From contig JACRAY010000014.1 in the NCBI GenBank assembly GCA_016213325.1, positions 186,001 through 250,000 on the forward strand: a stretch of DNA of 64,000 nucleotides, given 5' to 3'. Shown piece by piece: positions 30,594 through 39,058 of the stretch (the stretch's first letter is position 1; the number at the start of each line of letters is the position of its first letter). The stretch comes from Burkholderiales bacterium. Lineage in GTDB: Bacteria > Pseudomonadota > Gammaproteobacteria > Burkholderiales > Burkholderiaceae_C. Position numbers and translations under genes: made by a program. Under the pieces are notes generated by a model. The model ran no database searches and was not told where the DNA came from. It was given only the letters and a program-made list of their open reading frames with translations.

Positions 30594-31994
30594 TCAGATG
30601 ATGCGGGAGAACCTCGCCCGGTTGCGGTCGGCTTGCAGGTAGCGGTCGAACACCATGGCAACGCCACGCACGAAGAACCAGCCGGCCGCCGTCACCTGGA
30701 TGCCGGTGTCGTCGATCGTGACGAGTCCCTGCTCCTGCAGGTTCTTCAGCTGCTCCAGCTCGGCGGCGAAGTAGGTCTTGAAGTCCAGCAGCCAGGCGAG
30801 TTCGATCGACTCGAACACCACCTGCCCCTGGCACATGAGCGCCATGATGACGGCACGGCGCGCCAGGTCGTCGCGCGTGAGCGCGAGGCCGCGCACCACC
30901 GGCAGGCGGCCCTGGTCGAGGTGGTCGCAATACTCTTCCAGCGTCTTGGCGTTCTGGCTGTAGGTGGCGCCGATGCGGCCGATGGCCGACACACCCAGCG
31001 CGATCAGGTCGCAGTCGGGCTGCGTGCTGTAGCCCTGGAAGTTGCGGTGCAGGCGGCCCTGCCGCTTGGCCACGGCCAGTGCGTCGCCCGGCAGCGCGAA
31101 GTGGTCCATGCCGATGTAGGTGTAGCCCGAACTGAGGAAGGCGGCCAGCGCCTGCGACAGCATGGCGATCTTGTTGGCCGCGCCCGGCAGTTCCACCGCA
31201 ACGATGCGGCGCTGCGGCTTGAAGCGCTCCGGCAGGTGGGCGTAGCCGTACAGCGCGATGCGGTCGGGGCGGATCTGCTGCACCTGCGACAGCGTGCGCG
31301 CGAACGATTCGGGCGACTGGCGCGGCAGGCCGTAGATCAGGTCGACGTTGACCGAGTCGAAGCCGATGCGGCGCGCGTCTTCCATCAGCGCTTGCACCTG
31401 CTCGAACGGCTGGATGCGGTGCACGGCCTTCTGCACGTCGGGGTCGAAGTCCTGCACGCCGAAGCTGATGCGGTTGAACCCCATGTCGTACAGGTTGGCG
31501 AGCCGTTCGCCGGTGACCGTGCGCGGGTCGATCTCGATCGAGCACTCGGCGCCCTGCGCCAGGCCGAAGCTGCGGCGGATCATGCCCATCAGCTGGCCGA
31601 GTTCCTCGTCGTTCATGAACGTCGGCGAGCCGCCGCCCAGGTGCAGCTGCGTCACCTGCTGGCCGGTCCCCATCACGTTGGTGTGCAGCTCGATCTCGCG
31701 CGCCAGGTAGCGCAGGTAGCTGGCCGAGCGGCTGTGGTGCTTGGTGATGATCTTGTTGCAGGCGCAGTAGTAGCACAGCTGCTCGCAAAACGGGATGTGC
31801 ACGTACAGCGACAGCGGCAGGGCCAGCGCCGCCGGGCCTTCGCGGCGCTGCGACAGCGCCTGCAGGTAGTCGGGCGCGGTGAACGCCTCCACGAACCGGT
31901 CGGCCGTGGGATAGGACGTATAGCGCGGTCCCGGCACGTCGAAGCGGCGCAGGAGCTCGGGGGTGATGGGGTTGATGGGGTTGATGCTGCTCAT
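30594..31994 (-). CDS. hemN: Oxygen-independent coproporphyrinogen III oxidase (radical SAM)
   Basis: Converts coproporphyrinogen III to protoporphyrinogen IX without oxygen, for haem synthesis at low oxygen. It has 466 aa from the ATG at 31994. The radical SAM cluster motif is PFCEQLCYYCACN, following SLYVHIP, and the HemN signatures GPRYTSYPTADRF and LHLGGGSPTFM are present. The C-terminal HemN domain follows. A longer open frame upstream lies in the promoter. Its promoter is shared with fnr and centred on a symmetrical FNR box at 32038. Confidence 0.97.
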   Translation of the reverse strand: MSSINPINPITPELLRRFDVPGPRYTSYPTADRFVEAFTAPDYLQALSQRREGPAALALPLSLYVHIPFCEQLCYYCACNKIITKHHSRSASYLRYLAREIELHTNVMGTGQQVTQLHLGGGSPTFMNDEELGQLMGMIRRSFGLAQGAECSIEIDPRTVTGERLANLYDMGFNRISFGVQDFDPDVQKAVHRIQPFEQVQALMEDARRIGFDSVNVDLIYGLPRQSPESFARTLSQVQQIRPDRIALYGYAHLPERFKPQRRIVAVELPGAANKIAMLSQALAAFLSSGYTYIGMDHFALPGDALAVAKRQGRLHRNFQGYSTQPDCDLIALGVSAIGRIGATYSQNAKTLEEYCDHLDQGRLPVVRGLALTRDDLARRAVIMALMCQGQVVFESIELAWLLDFKTYFAAELEQLKNLQEQGLVTIDDTGIQVTAAGWFFVRGVAMVFDRYLQADRNRARFSRII

Positions 31995-32037
31995 AGTCGT
32001 CTGGACGTCACTCTGCGCCGAGCCGACCCCTCGCCGA

Positions 32038-32051
32038 TTGACCTTCGTCAA
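32038..32051. promoter_or_regulatory. FNR box, divergent hemN/fnr promoter
   Basis: TTGACCTTCGTCAA, a perfect TTGAC-N4-GTCAA palindrome. Toward fnr, a CAGAAT -10-like hexamer starts 21 bp after the box (32073-32078), placing the transcription start about at the fnr ATG (32085). Toward hemN, CAGAGT lies 22 bp away (32015-32010). Both fit class II FNR activation, or repression by overlap. Confidence 0.85.
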
Positions 32052-32084
32052 ACTCGCGGGGAGATCGCCCTCCAGAATTGATGC

Positions 32085-32813
32085 ATGTCAGATGCCCTCC
32101 GAGCCACCATCAAGGTCGCGTGCTCCAACTGCAACCTGCGCGAGCTGTGCATGCCCATGGGACTGCTCCCGCAGGAGCTGGAACGCCTGGACAACCTCGT
32201 CGCGACGCGGCGCAAGATCAAGCGCGGTGCGACGCTGTTTCGCACCGGCGAGGCCTTCGGTTCGCTGTTTGCCGTGCGCACGGGCTTCTTCAAGACCTGC
32301 GTGACTTCGGAAGACGGCCGCGACCAGGTGACCGGCTTCCAGATGGCCGGCGAGATCATCGGGCTGGACGGCATCGTGAACGACCGCCACACCTGCGACG
32401 CCGTGGCGCTGGAAGACGCCGAAGTGTGCGTGATGCCGTTCGAGCGGCTGGGCGAGCTGTCGCGCGAAGTGGGCGCCCTGCAGCACCACCTGCACCGCGT
32501 GATGAGCCGCGAGATCGTGCGCGAACACGGCGTGATGCTGCTGCTGGGCACCATGCATGCCGAGGAGCGGCTCGCCGCCTTCCTGCTGAACCTGGTGCAA
32601 CGCCTGCACGCGCGCGGCTTCTCCGGCTCCGAGCTGGTGCTGCGCATGACGCGCCAGGAGATCGGCAGCTACCTGGGGCTGAAGCTCGAGACGGTGAGCC
32701 GCACCTTCTCGCGCTTTGCCGACCAGGGCCTGATCGATGTGCGCCACCGGCACGTGCGCATCCTCGACGTCGACGCGCTGAAGGCGCTGCTGCCGCAGCC
32801 CGGGGTCGCCTGA
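32085..32813 (+). CDS. fnr: FNR-type oxygen-sensing transcription regulator
   Basis: A 242-aa Crp/Fnr protein carrying all four [4Fe-4S] ligands: Cys13, Cys16, Cys22 (CSNCNLRELC) and Cys115 (AEVCVMPF), matching Cys20, 23, 29 and 122 of E. coli FNR. The cyclic-nucleotide-like beta-roll is followed by a dimer helix (RLAAFLLNLVQRLHARG) and a helix-turn-helix whose recognition helix LKLETVSRTFSRF has the ExxSR signature for TTGAT/TTGAC sites. No Shine-Dalgarno sequence precedes the ATG. It probably regulates the FNR boxes in the following 30 kb, including its own. Confidence 0.95.
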   Translation: MSDALRATIKVACSNCNLRELCMPMGLLPQELERLDNLVATRRKIKRGATLFRTGEAFGSLFAVRTGFFKTCVTSEDGRDQVTGFQMAGEIIGLDGIVNDRHTCDAVALEDAEVCVMPFERLGELSREVGALQHHLHRVMSREIVREHGVMLLLGTMHAEERLAAFLLNLVQRLHARGFSGSELVLRMTRQEIGSYLGLKLETVSRTFSRFADQGLIDVRHRHVRILDVDALKALLPQPGVA

Positions 32814-32820
32814 CGGACCG

Positions 32821-32834
32821 TTGCGCCACGTCAA
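32821..32834 (+). promoter_or_regulatory. Degenerate FNR-like box upstream of the DksA/TraR gene
   Basis: TTGCGCCACGTCAA has one intact half-site (GTCAA) and a mismatched TTGCG. A CAGAAT hexamer follows 22 bp later (32857-32862), the same -10-like sequence as in front of fnr. Confidence 0.5.
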
Positions 32835-32888
32835 GGATTCAAAGCGGCGGGCCTCCCAGAATGGGACGGTCAGGAAAGAAGGTTCGCC

Positions 32889-33251
32889 ATGTCCGCCATC
32901 GCCACCCGTGAATTCGAGGAATCGCTCCTGCGGCGCGAGGCCGAGCTGCGCGCCTTCCTGAACGCCGCGGTATCCGCCGCCGTCGGCACCGCCGACGAGT
33001 CGCACGAGATGATGGACTTCAAGGACGTGGCCGCCGAGGAGACCCGCGCCGTGGTCGATTGCGTCGCCCTGGACCAGGCCGCGCGCGAACTGTCGCAGGT
33101 GCGCGAGGCGCTGGCCCGCATCGACGAAGGCACCTACGGGCTGTGCCACGACTGCGGCGACCCGATCGAGGAGGGGCGCCTCGCGGCGCTGCCGGCGTCG
33201 CGCTATTGCATGTCGTGCCAGTCGGTCAACGAGCGGCGGGGACGGCGCTGA
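32889..33251 (+). CDS. DksA/TraR-type C4 zinc-finger protein
   Basis: A 120-aa DksA/TraR family protein. An N-terminal helical hairpin (residues about 5-80) is followed by a four-cysteine zinc finger (CHDCGDPIEEGRLAALPASRYCMSC). It would enter the RNA polymerase secondary channel. The coiled-coil tip of classical DksA normally has an acidic pair; here the tip region is less clear. It is shorter than DksA (151 aa) and closer to stress-associated paralogues. The gene stands between fnr and a long inverted repeat. Confidence 0.88.
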   Translation: MSAIATREFEESLLRREAELRAFLNAAVSAAVGTADESHEMMDFKDVAAEETRAVVDCVALDQAARELSQVREALARIDEGTYGLCHDCGDPIEEGRLAALPASRYCMSCQSVNERRGRR

Positions 33252-33276
33252 GGCTGGGCGGCGGCACTGCCGGCAT

Positions 33277-33412
33277 CGAGATCTCCGGCTTGGTCTTGAA
33301 CGCAGAAGACGCGGAAGAAAATTCAAAAGACGCAGAAGAAGACCTGAATTCCTTCTGCGTCTTTTGTATTCCTTCTGCGTCTTCTGCGTTCAAGACCAGA
33401 CCGGAGATCTCG
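33277..33412. repeat. Inverted-repeat element, copy B (GAACGCAGAAGACGC family)
   Basis: A long palindrome between two convergent genes. The outer arms CGAGATCTCCGG (33277-33288) and CCGGAGATCTCG (33401-33412) match perfectly. The inner arms GGTCTTGAACGCAGAAGACGC and its complement (right arm ending GCGTTCAAGACC at 33397) also match. The centre holds several ACGCAGAAG-type units. The inner 106 bp match copy A at 8949-9051. It may terminate transcription from both sides. Its small open frames should not be called genes. Confidence 0.9.
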
Positions 33413-33420
33413 ATGGGTGT

Positions 33421-35619
33421 CTAGTTCGGGACGTTGACCGACGTCCCCGTGAAGCCGATCTGGTTGCCGGCCGCCGGCGCCGCCACGATCGGCGGCACGT
33501 TGGCCGCACTGATCGCCGGCGCCGCGCCGGGCGCGCCACCGCGCACCGTGGTGCGCACCACCTGGCTGGGCGGGATGTTGGTGCCGTCCTTCAGGAACGC
33601 GTACATCATGTTCATGGACTGCACGAAATAGGTGTGCAGTGGAACGAACCGCGTGTCCCAGCCCGACAGGTTGAGGAAGGTGTCGAAGTGCTGCGCGTTC
33701 ATGACCTCGTAGTAGTGGAGGTTGGTGCCCGCACCTTCCACCGAGCGGTTGTAGGCGACGTAGGCGCGCGCGTTGTGGTTGACGGGCAGCAGCGCGTCGT
33801 GGCGGCCGGCGACGATGATGGTCGGCTTGCCGCGCAGGTGGCCACCCAGCTGCACGTCGGCCACGCCCTGCTTCACGGCGTCGCTGTGCGCCTTCTCGGG
33901 CACGCTCACGCTGTTGAGCGGCGTGCCGCTCACGGGGTCGACGCCCGTCACCAGCGCGCGCTGGCACAAGGCCGCGTCCAGCGCGAAGTCGGCGAGGCCG
34001 CTGCTCGGCGAGATCGCGAACGCCCACGACTTCGAGCCGCCCACCGCGTTGTTGTAGACGGGCGTGGCCGGCACGCCGTTGGCCGTGCCGTTGCCCACCG
34101 CAAACGATTGCGCCTTGGTCGTGGCCACCACCGGGATCACGTCGCCCGTGGCGTTGACCTGCGCGAAGCTCATGCCGCACATGTTTTCGAGCACCGAGAA
34201 GCGGCCGTACGCGTTGGTGTACATCGCCGCGATGATCGGGGCGTTGCCCAGCCCGTAGTGGGCGTTGTGCATGAAGTCGGTTTCGCCCAGCCACCCGTAG
34301 GCCCGCAGCTTCGCCAGCGCGTCGGTGGCCCGCGCGTTCTGGTCGGCACCGGACACCAGGCCCTTGGCCGCCAGGGCCTCGCAGCGGTTGGCCGCGCGGC
34401 CGTTCATGCCGGCGAAGGTCATGAAGTTGAAGAACGTCGCCTCGGCCATCGTCACCGCCGGCGCCAGGGCGGCGCAGGGCTGGTAGATGTTGGCGTAGGT
34501 AAAGTAGTCGATGGCCGACTTGCCGTAGCTCGCCACCGGCACGCCGTTCTGCATCACGCCGTAGCCCGACGTGGTCTTCGGCTGCGCCAGCGGTTCACCG
34601 GCCACGATGCCGTCGATCAGCCCGGCGGCGTCCTGCTCGCCCGCCTGCAGCACCGCGGCGCCGCCGTTGGACACTGAACCGGCGATCACCATGGTGTTGA
34701 CCGGCGTGAAGCGCACGCCGCGGCTGCCGTTGGCATTCACGACGCCGTATTCCTGGTTCAGCGCATACAGCGCATAGACCACTGCCTCGTTCGTGTCGCG
34801 GCCCCATGCCTGCTCGGGGTTCAGGCGCGAGTGCACGTGCTTCAGGGCCAGGCGGTTGGGGAAAGCGATGTTGAAGGCCTCGCGCCCGACGTTGCCGATG
34901 ATGGCCGCGAAGTGCGACAGGATGCCCGCCGCGGTCTGCGTGGCGCGCGTGCCGTCGACCTTGTTGACGGTGTCGTCCATCGGGTCGTACAGGCCCATGC
35001 CCTTGCCGGCATCGGTGAGCGCCACCGCGCAGCCCTTCTTGAGCCCCCAGTCGGCGCTGGTGCCGATGGCGCCGTACACGCCGCGCGAGCCCGACGAGGG
35101 CCCGATCACCAGGCAAGGGTTGTCGACGTCGAACGATGTCGGGATCTGCACCGCCAGCACCACGTTCTTGTTGTGGGTGCCGTCGTCCAGCTTGGCCAGG
35201 TACTCCACGCCGGGTACCAGCCCCTCGCCGCGCGAGTTGGCGCCGGCCAGGTCGATGTTGGGCCCGTACAGCGAGCCGTAGCCGCCGTTGGCGCTGGGGT
35301 CGATGACCGCCCGGTAGTTGGCGTAGATCGCGTTGCGGCGCAACTCCAGCGCAGTCGGGTTGAGCGGGTCCGCGTACGCCGGCGGCACGAGGGCGCCTAT
35401 GCCCGTCTTGCCGAGACCGCCGGTCAAGAGGTCCTGCGAGGCTGCAGTGGTGCCCGCGCCGGGAGCGGTGGCCGTGTAGGCCGTGCGGGTCTGGTGGTAC
35501 ACCTGCGGCGGCACCACGTTGACCGGTTCGGCCGGACCCCCGCCACCGCCGCCGCCGCAACCGGCCAGCAGCGCAACCGCAACGGCCGACAGCGTCCAAT
35601 GCAATGCCTTTGTTCTCAT
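33421..35619 (-). CDS. D-(-)-3-hydroxybutyrate oligomer hydrolase (lipoprotein)
   Basis: Splits oligomers of 3-hydroxybutyrate, products of polyhydroxybutyrate breakdown, into monomers. The 732-aa protein matches the large 3HB-oligomer hydrolase family throughout (VIGPSSGSRGVYGAIGTSADWGLKKGCAVALTD, HVHSRLNPEQAWGRDTNEAV). The nucleophile is probably the Ser in AGSVSNGGAAVL. The N-terminus is a lipoprotein signal with lipobox LLAGC followed by a run of glycines, so it is likely membrane-anchored outside the cytoplasm. The GAGAAGCGGG ribosome site precedes the ATG at 35619. Confidence 0.92.
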   Translation of the reverse strand: MRTKALHWTLSAVAVALLAGCGGGGGGGPAEPVNVVPPQVYHQTRTAYTATAPGAGTTAASQDLLTGGLGKTGIGALVPPAYADPLNPTALELRRNAIYANYRAVIDPSANGGYGSLYGPNIDLAGANSRGEGLVPGVEYLAKLDDGTHNKNVVLAVQIPTSFDVDNPCLVIGPSSGSRGVYGAIGTSADWGLKKGCAVALTDAGKGMGLYDPMDDTVNKVDGTRATQTAAGILSHFAAIIGNVGREAFNIAFPNRLALKHVHSRLNPEQAWGRDTNEAVVYALYALNQEYGVVNANGSRGVRFTPVNTMVIAGSVSNGGAAVLQAGEQDAAGLIDGIVAGEPLAQPKTTSGYGVMQNGVPVASYGKSAIDYFTYANIYQPCAALAPAVTMAEATFFNFMTFAGMNGRAANRCEALAAKGLVSGADQNARATDALAKLRAYGWLGETDFMHNAHYGLGNAPIIAAMYTNAYGRFSVLENMCGMSFAQVNATGDVIPVVATTKAQSFAVGNGTANGVPATPVYNNAVGGSKSWAFAISPSSGLADFALDAALCQRALVTGVDPVSGTPLNSVSVPEKAHSDAVKQGVADVQLGGHLRGKPTIIVAGRHDALLPVNHNARAYVAYNRSVEGAGTNLHYYEVMNAQHFDTFLNLSGWDTRFVPLHTYFVQSMNMMYAFLKDGTNIPPSQVVRTTVRGGAPGAAPAISAANVPPIVAAPAAGNQIGFTGTSVNVPN

Positions 35620-35687
35620 CCCGCTTCTCCTCGTTGCAACACGGATTCGCGAGACAGGCTACCACAGCCTGCGTGGATTTCCAGCGG

Positions 35688-37442
35688 TCAGGCGGCTACC
35701 ACTTCGCTGGCCGTGCGGCCCATGGTGGCGGCCAGCAACGGCCGCAACTCGGCCAGCGGCCGGCTGTTCAGCACGTCACGGGCTTCCAGCCAGCCACGGC
35801 GGGCCTGCCCTATGCCGTAACGCAGCCGGTCGAACTCGGCGGTGCTGTGCGAGTCGGTCGCGATGCTCACCAGCACCCCCTCGTCCCGGGCCATGCGGCA
35901 GGCGCGGTCGTCCAGGTCCAGCCGCGACGGGTGCGAGTTGAGTTCCAGGAAGCAGCCGCGCTCGCGCGCATGCCGCACCAGCCGCGGCATGTCCACGTCC
36001 ATCGCCAGCCGCTCCTCCAGCAACCGGGTGGTGGGGTGCGCCAGGATGCTGAAGCAGGGGTGGTCCATGGCGCGCTGCAGCCGGGCCGTCTGCTGCTCGC
36101 GCGCCATGTCCAGCTGCTCGTGCGCCGACGCCACCACCAGGTCCAGCCGGGCCAGGATGCTGTCGGGCAGGTCGAGCCGCCCATCGGGCAGGATTTCCAC
36201 TTCCACCGACTTCAGCACGGTGATGCCGTCCAGCGACTCGTTGATCTCGTCGATGGCGTCGATCTGGCGCGAGAGCTGCCCGGGGGAGAAGCCGCGCCCC
36301 AGCACCACCCCGTGCGAGTGCTCGGTGATGGCGATGTACTCCAGGCCACGCGCGCGGGCGGCCTCGGCCATCATCAGGATGCTGTGCTGGCCGTCGCCCG
36401 CCGACGTATGCATGTGCAGGTCGCCGCGCAGGTCGCCCAGCTGCACCAGGCGCGGCAGGCGCCCGGCTTGCGCGGCGTCCAGCTCGCCGAGGTCTTCGCG
36501 CAGTTCGGGCTCGATGAAGGGCAGGCCCAGGGCGGCATAGACCGATGCCTCGGTGTCGCCCGCCAGGCGCCTGCGCCCGCGGTACAGGCCGTCGCCACGC
36601 AACGCCAGGCCGCCTTGGGCGGCCAGCGCGCGCAGCTTTTCGAAGTGCGGCCGGGCGCTGCTGGCGGCCAGCAGCGCCATGCCGAAGGCGGGCGGCGCCA
36701 CCACCTGCAGGCGGGCCTGCAGGCCGCCGGCCAGCTGGATGCCGCTGCGCGCCGGGCTTTCGGCCAGCACCCGCTCGACGCCCGGCGAGGTGACGAACCG
36801 CTCCATCACCAGCGCGCCCGGTGCCGCCGCGGCGACCAGGTCGACGTTGGCCACCGTGTCGCGCCGGCGCCGCAGGCTGCCCGCGACGGCCACCTGTTCC
36901 ACGCCGCCCAGGGTGCGCAGCCGCTCGACGAGCGCCTGGGCAGCCGGGTCGGCCTCGGCCAGCGTGTAGCGGCGCTCGTGCTGCAACCGCGCGACGACCG
37001 CTTCGAGCAGCCGGCGTTCGCCGTCGGGGCTGAAGCCGCGCACCATGCGCACGCGCTCGCCCAGCGCCGCGTCGCGCAGCTGTTCGAGCGTGCTGATGCC
37101 CAGCGTGCTGCGCAGCGCCTGCACGCGCCGCGGCCCCATGCCCGGCAGGTGCAGGATGCTGGTGATGCCGGGCGGCACCATGCCGCGCAGTTCATGCAGC
37201 AGGCTGCAGGTGCCGGTGGCCACGACCTCCGCGGCCCGCCCCGGCAGGTCCTTGCCCAGCCCGCGCAGCGGCGGCACGTCGTCGCCCGCGGCCAGCGCTT
37301 CGCCGATGGCGCCCGACATGTCGGCCACCGCCCGTGCGGCGGTGCGGTAGCAACGCACGCGGAACGCGTTGCCCCCGATGATTTCGAGAAGGTCGGCGAT
37401 CTCGTTGAAGACGGCGGTGACTTCGGCGTTGGAGGCACTCAT
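35688..37442 (-). CDS. polX: PolX-family protein with PHP domain; polymerase site degenerate
   Basis: Family X DNA polymerase/3'-5' exonuclease of 584 aa. Residues about 1-150 are helix-hairpin-helix 8-kDa and fingers domains (LRGLGKDLPGRAAEV, LHLPGMGPRRVQALR). The palm follows with GSLRRRRDTVANVDLV, and a C-terminal PHP domain starts near 338 (GDLHMHTSAGD, AITEHSHG). The metal-binding DxD of active PolX reads N199-V-D201, and the third acidic residue (normally in QVDLRVV) is Arg244 in LQARLQVV. DNA synthesis is probably lost, while the PHP phosphoesterase ligands look intact. The ATG at 37442 is chosen; the upstream extension overlaps the BON promoter. Confidence 0.9.
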   Translation of the reverse strand: MSASNAEVTAVFNEIADLLEIIGGNAFRVRCYRTAARAVADMSGAIGEALAAGDDVPPLRGLGKDLPGRAAEVVATGTCSLLHELRGMVPPGITSILHLPGMGPRRVQALRSTLGISTLEQLRDAALGERVRMVRGFSPDGERRLLEAVVARLQHERRYTLAEADPAAQALVERLRTLGGVEQVAVAGSLRRRRDTVANVDLVAAAAPGALVMERFVTSPGVERVLAESPARSGIQLAGGLQARLQVVAPPAFGMALLAASSARPHFEKLRALAAQGGLALRGDGLYRGRRRLAGDTEASVYAALGLPFIEPELREDLGELDAAQAGRLPRLVQLGDLRGDLHMHTSAGDGQHSILMMAEAARARGLEYIAITEHSHGVVLGRGFSPGQLSRQIDAIDEINESLDGITVLKSVEVEILPDGRLDLPDSILARLDLVVASAHEQLDMAREQQTARLQRAMDHPCFSILAHPTTRLLEERLAMDVDMPRLVRHARERGCFLELNSHPSRLDLDDRACRMARDEGVLVSIATDSHSTAEFDRLRYGIGQARRGWLEARDVLNSRPLAELRPLLAATMGRTASEVVAA

Positions 37443-37509
37443 GGCCCTTGCATTGTTCACCTCGCGCGCCGCATGATTTTGCGGTGCGTCAAGCGCCCGG
37501 TGGGCGCAC

Positions 37510-37523
37510 TTGTCCCACATCAA
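37510..37523 (+). promoter_or_regulatory. FNR-like box and -10 of the BON-domain gene
   Basis: TTGTCCCACATCAA (one mismatch from the TTGAC/ATCAA pattern) is followed exactly 21 bp later by TAGACT (37545-37550), as at other FNR promoters here. The predicted start is about 20 nt before the BON gene ATG. Confidence 0.65.
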
Positions 37524-37576
37524 GGTTGGCGGTGCGCGCCCCCATAGACTGGTCGCAGACCCGAGGAGGGACGCCG

Positions 37577-38230
37577 ATGAAGACCGACTTGCAGCTGAAG
37601 GCCGACGTGGCCGCCGAACTGGCCTGGGACCCCGCGATCAACGAGACGCGGGTGGGCGTGGCCGTGCGCAACGGCGTGGTGACGCTGGCCGGCCAGGTCG
37701 ACTCGTACCTGCAAAAGCATGCCATCGAGCGCGCGGTGCGGCGGGTGGCCGGCGTGCGCGGCATCGCGCTGGACCTGGCGGTCACGCTGGCCGCCGGTGC
37801 ACAGCGCTCCGATGCCGACATCGCGCAGGCCGCTCTCGTCGCCCTGGAGTGGCACGCGCTGGTGCCGCACGAGAACCTGAAGGTGGAGGTCGAAGACGGC
37901 TGGGTCACGCTGACCGGCGAAGTCGACTCGGCCCACCAGTCCATGCAAGCCGAACGCTGCATTCGCCCGCTGCTGGGCGTGCGCGGCGTGGCCAACCGCA
38001 TCGAGGTCAGGGCGCGGGCCGACGCGACGGTGATCCGCGACCAGATCGCGGCGGCGCTGGCGCGCCATGCGCAGCGCGAAGCGCGGCAGATCGTCATCGA
38101 GGTGGAGGACGGGGTCGTGACGCTGACCGGGCGGGTCGACTCGCTGGCCGACCACGACGCCGCGATCGGCACCGCCTATGCGGCCAAGGGCGTCACGCGG
38201 GTGCTCGACCGGCTGGAAGTCGTGGCCTGA
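37577..38230 (+). CDS. Triple BON-domain protein
   Basis: A 217-aa protein made of three tandem BON domains (residues about 5-70, 78-145 and 150-217), each with the G-V-V-T-L-x-G-x-V-D-S core: NGVVTLAGQVDSYLQ, DGWVTLTGEVDSAHQ and DGVVTLTGRVDSLAD. There is no signal peptide, so unlike OsmY it appears cytoplasmic. A strong GAGGAGGG ribosome site precedes the ATG. BON repeats often accompany stress and low-oxygen genes in this group; the binding target is unknown. Confidence 0.9.
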   Translation: MKTDLQLKADVAAELAWDPAINETRVGVAVRNGVVTLAGQVDSYLQKHAIERAVRRVAGVRGIALDLAVTLAAGAQRSDADIAQAALVALEWHALVPHENLKVEVEDGWVTLTGEVDSAHQSMQAERCIRPLLGVRGVANRIEVRARADATVIRDQIAAALARHAQREARQIVIEVEDGVVTLTGRVDSLADHDAAIGTAYAAKGVTRVLDRLEVVA

Positions 38231-38243
38231 GGCCACGACAGCT

Positions 38244-39032
38244 TCACTGCACGCGGGTGTCGAAGGTGCGCGACAGGCCGTCGAGGTCCAGGATCTGGAT
38301 GTGCTTCTTGTCCACTTCCAGCAGGCGCTGCTGCTGGAACATCGAGAAGGTGCGGCTCACCGTCTCGAGCTTCATCCCCAGGTAGCTGCCGATCTCGGCG
38401 CGCGACATGCGCAGGTGGAACTCGGTGGCCGAATAGCCGCGCGCCTTCATGCGCTGCGAGATGTTCAGCAGGAAGGCGGCCAGGCGCTCTTCGGCGTTCA
38501 TCGAACCCAGCAGCATCATCAGGCTGTGCTCGCGCACGATCTCGCGGCTCATGAGCCGGCTCACCACGTGCTGCATGTTGCCGTTGGCAGCCGCCAGGTC
38601 GCTCAGGTGGGCGTAGGGGATGGCGCAGACTTCGGCGTCTTCCAGGGCGGTCGCCGCGCTGGCGTGGTTGCCGCTGGCCAGGCCGTCCATGCCCATCAGC
38701 TCGCCTGCCATGTGGAAGCCGGTCACCTGTTCGCGGCCGTCCTTCAGGGTCAGGGACGACTTGAAGGTGCCGCTGCGAACGGCGTAGATGAACTGGAACT
38801 TGTCGCCTTCGCGGTAGATCGTCTGGCCCATCTTCACGCGGCGGCGGCCGAACATCAGCGCGTCGATGCGCTCCACGTCGTTGGTGTTCAGGCCGCACGG
38901 CAGGCACAGGTCCTTCAGGTGGCACGTGGAGCACTGCGTCCTGATCGGCGTGGGCGCGACCGTCGACGCCGTGCGGGCGCGGCTGAATTGGATGGGGGTG
39001 GTGCCGTGGTTGTCGAGCATTGCGGTTTGCAT
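38244..39032 (-). CDS. Second FNR-type regulator
   Basis: A 262-aa Crp/Fnr paralogue with a 25-residue N-terminal extension over the first. The iron-sulfur ligands are Cys34, Cys37, Cys43 (CSTCHLKDLC) and Cys136 (AEVCAIPY), with an extra Cys46. The recognition helix MKLETVSRTFSMF has the ExxSR signature, so it should read the same TTGAC/GTCAA boxes. It lies 26 bp downstream of the receiver gene and probably shares its transcript. Two FNRs with the same ligand set may differ in oxygen sensitivity. Confidence 0.93.
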   Translation of the reverse strand: MQTAMLDNHGTTPIQFSRARTASTVAPTPIRTQCSTCHLKDLCLPCGLNTNDVERIDALMFGRRRVKMGQTIYREGDKFQFIYAVRSGTFKSSLTLKDGREQVTGFHMAGELMGMDGLASGNHASAATALEDAEVCAIPYAHLSDLAAANGNMQHVVSRLMSREIVREHSLMMLLGSMNAEERLAAFLLNISQRMKARGYSATEFHLRMSRAEIGSYLGMKLETVSRTFSMFQQQRLLEVDKKHIQILDLDGLSRTFDTRVQ

Positions 39033-39058
39033 GGTGGAATCCCTCTCTCGTTTCTCGT

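Noticed and set aside
33301..33400. Repeat copy B as a CRISPR array
   Set aside because: The units are short, imperfect and arranged as a palindrome, with no spacers of regular size and no cas genes.
37479..37492. TTGCGGTGCGTCAA as an additional FNR box before polX/BON
   Set aside because: Only one half-site is good and no -10-like hexamer is correctly placed; the site at 37510 explains the BON promoter better.
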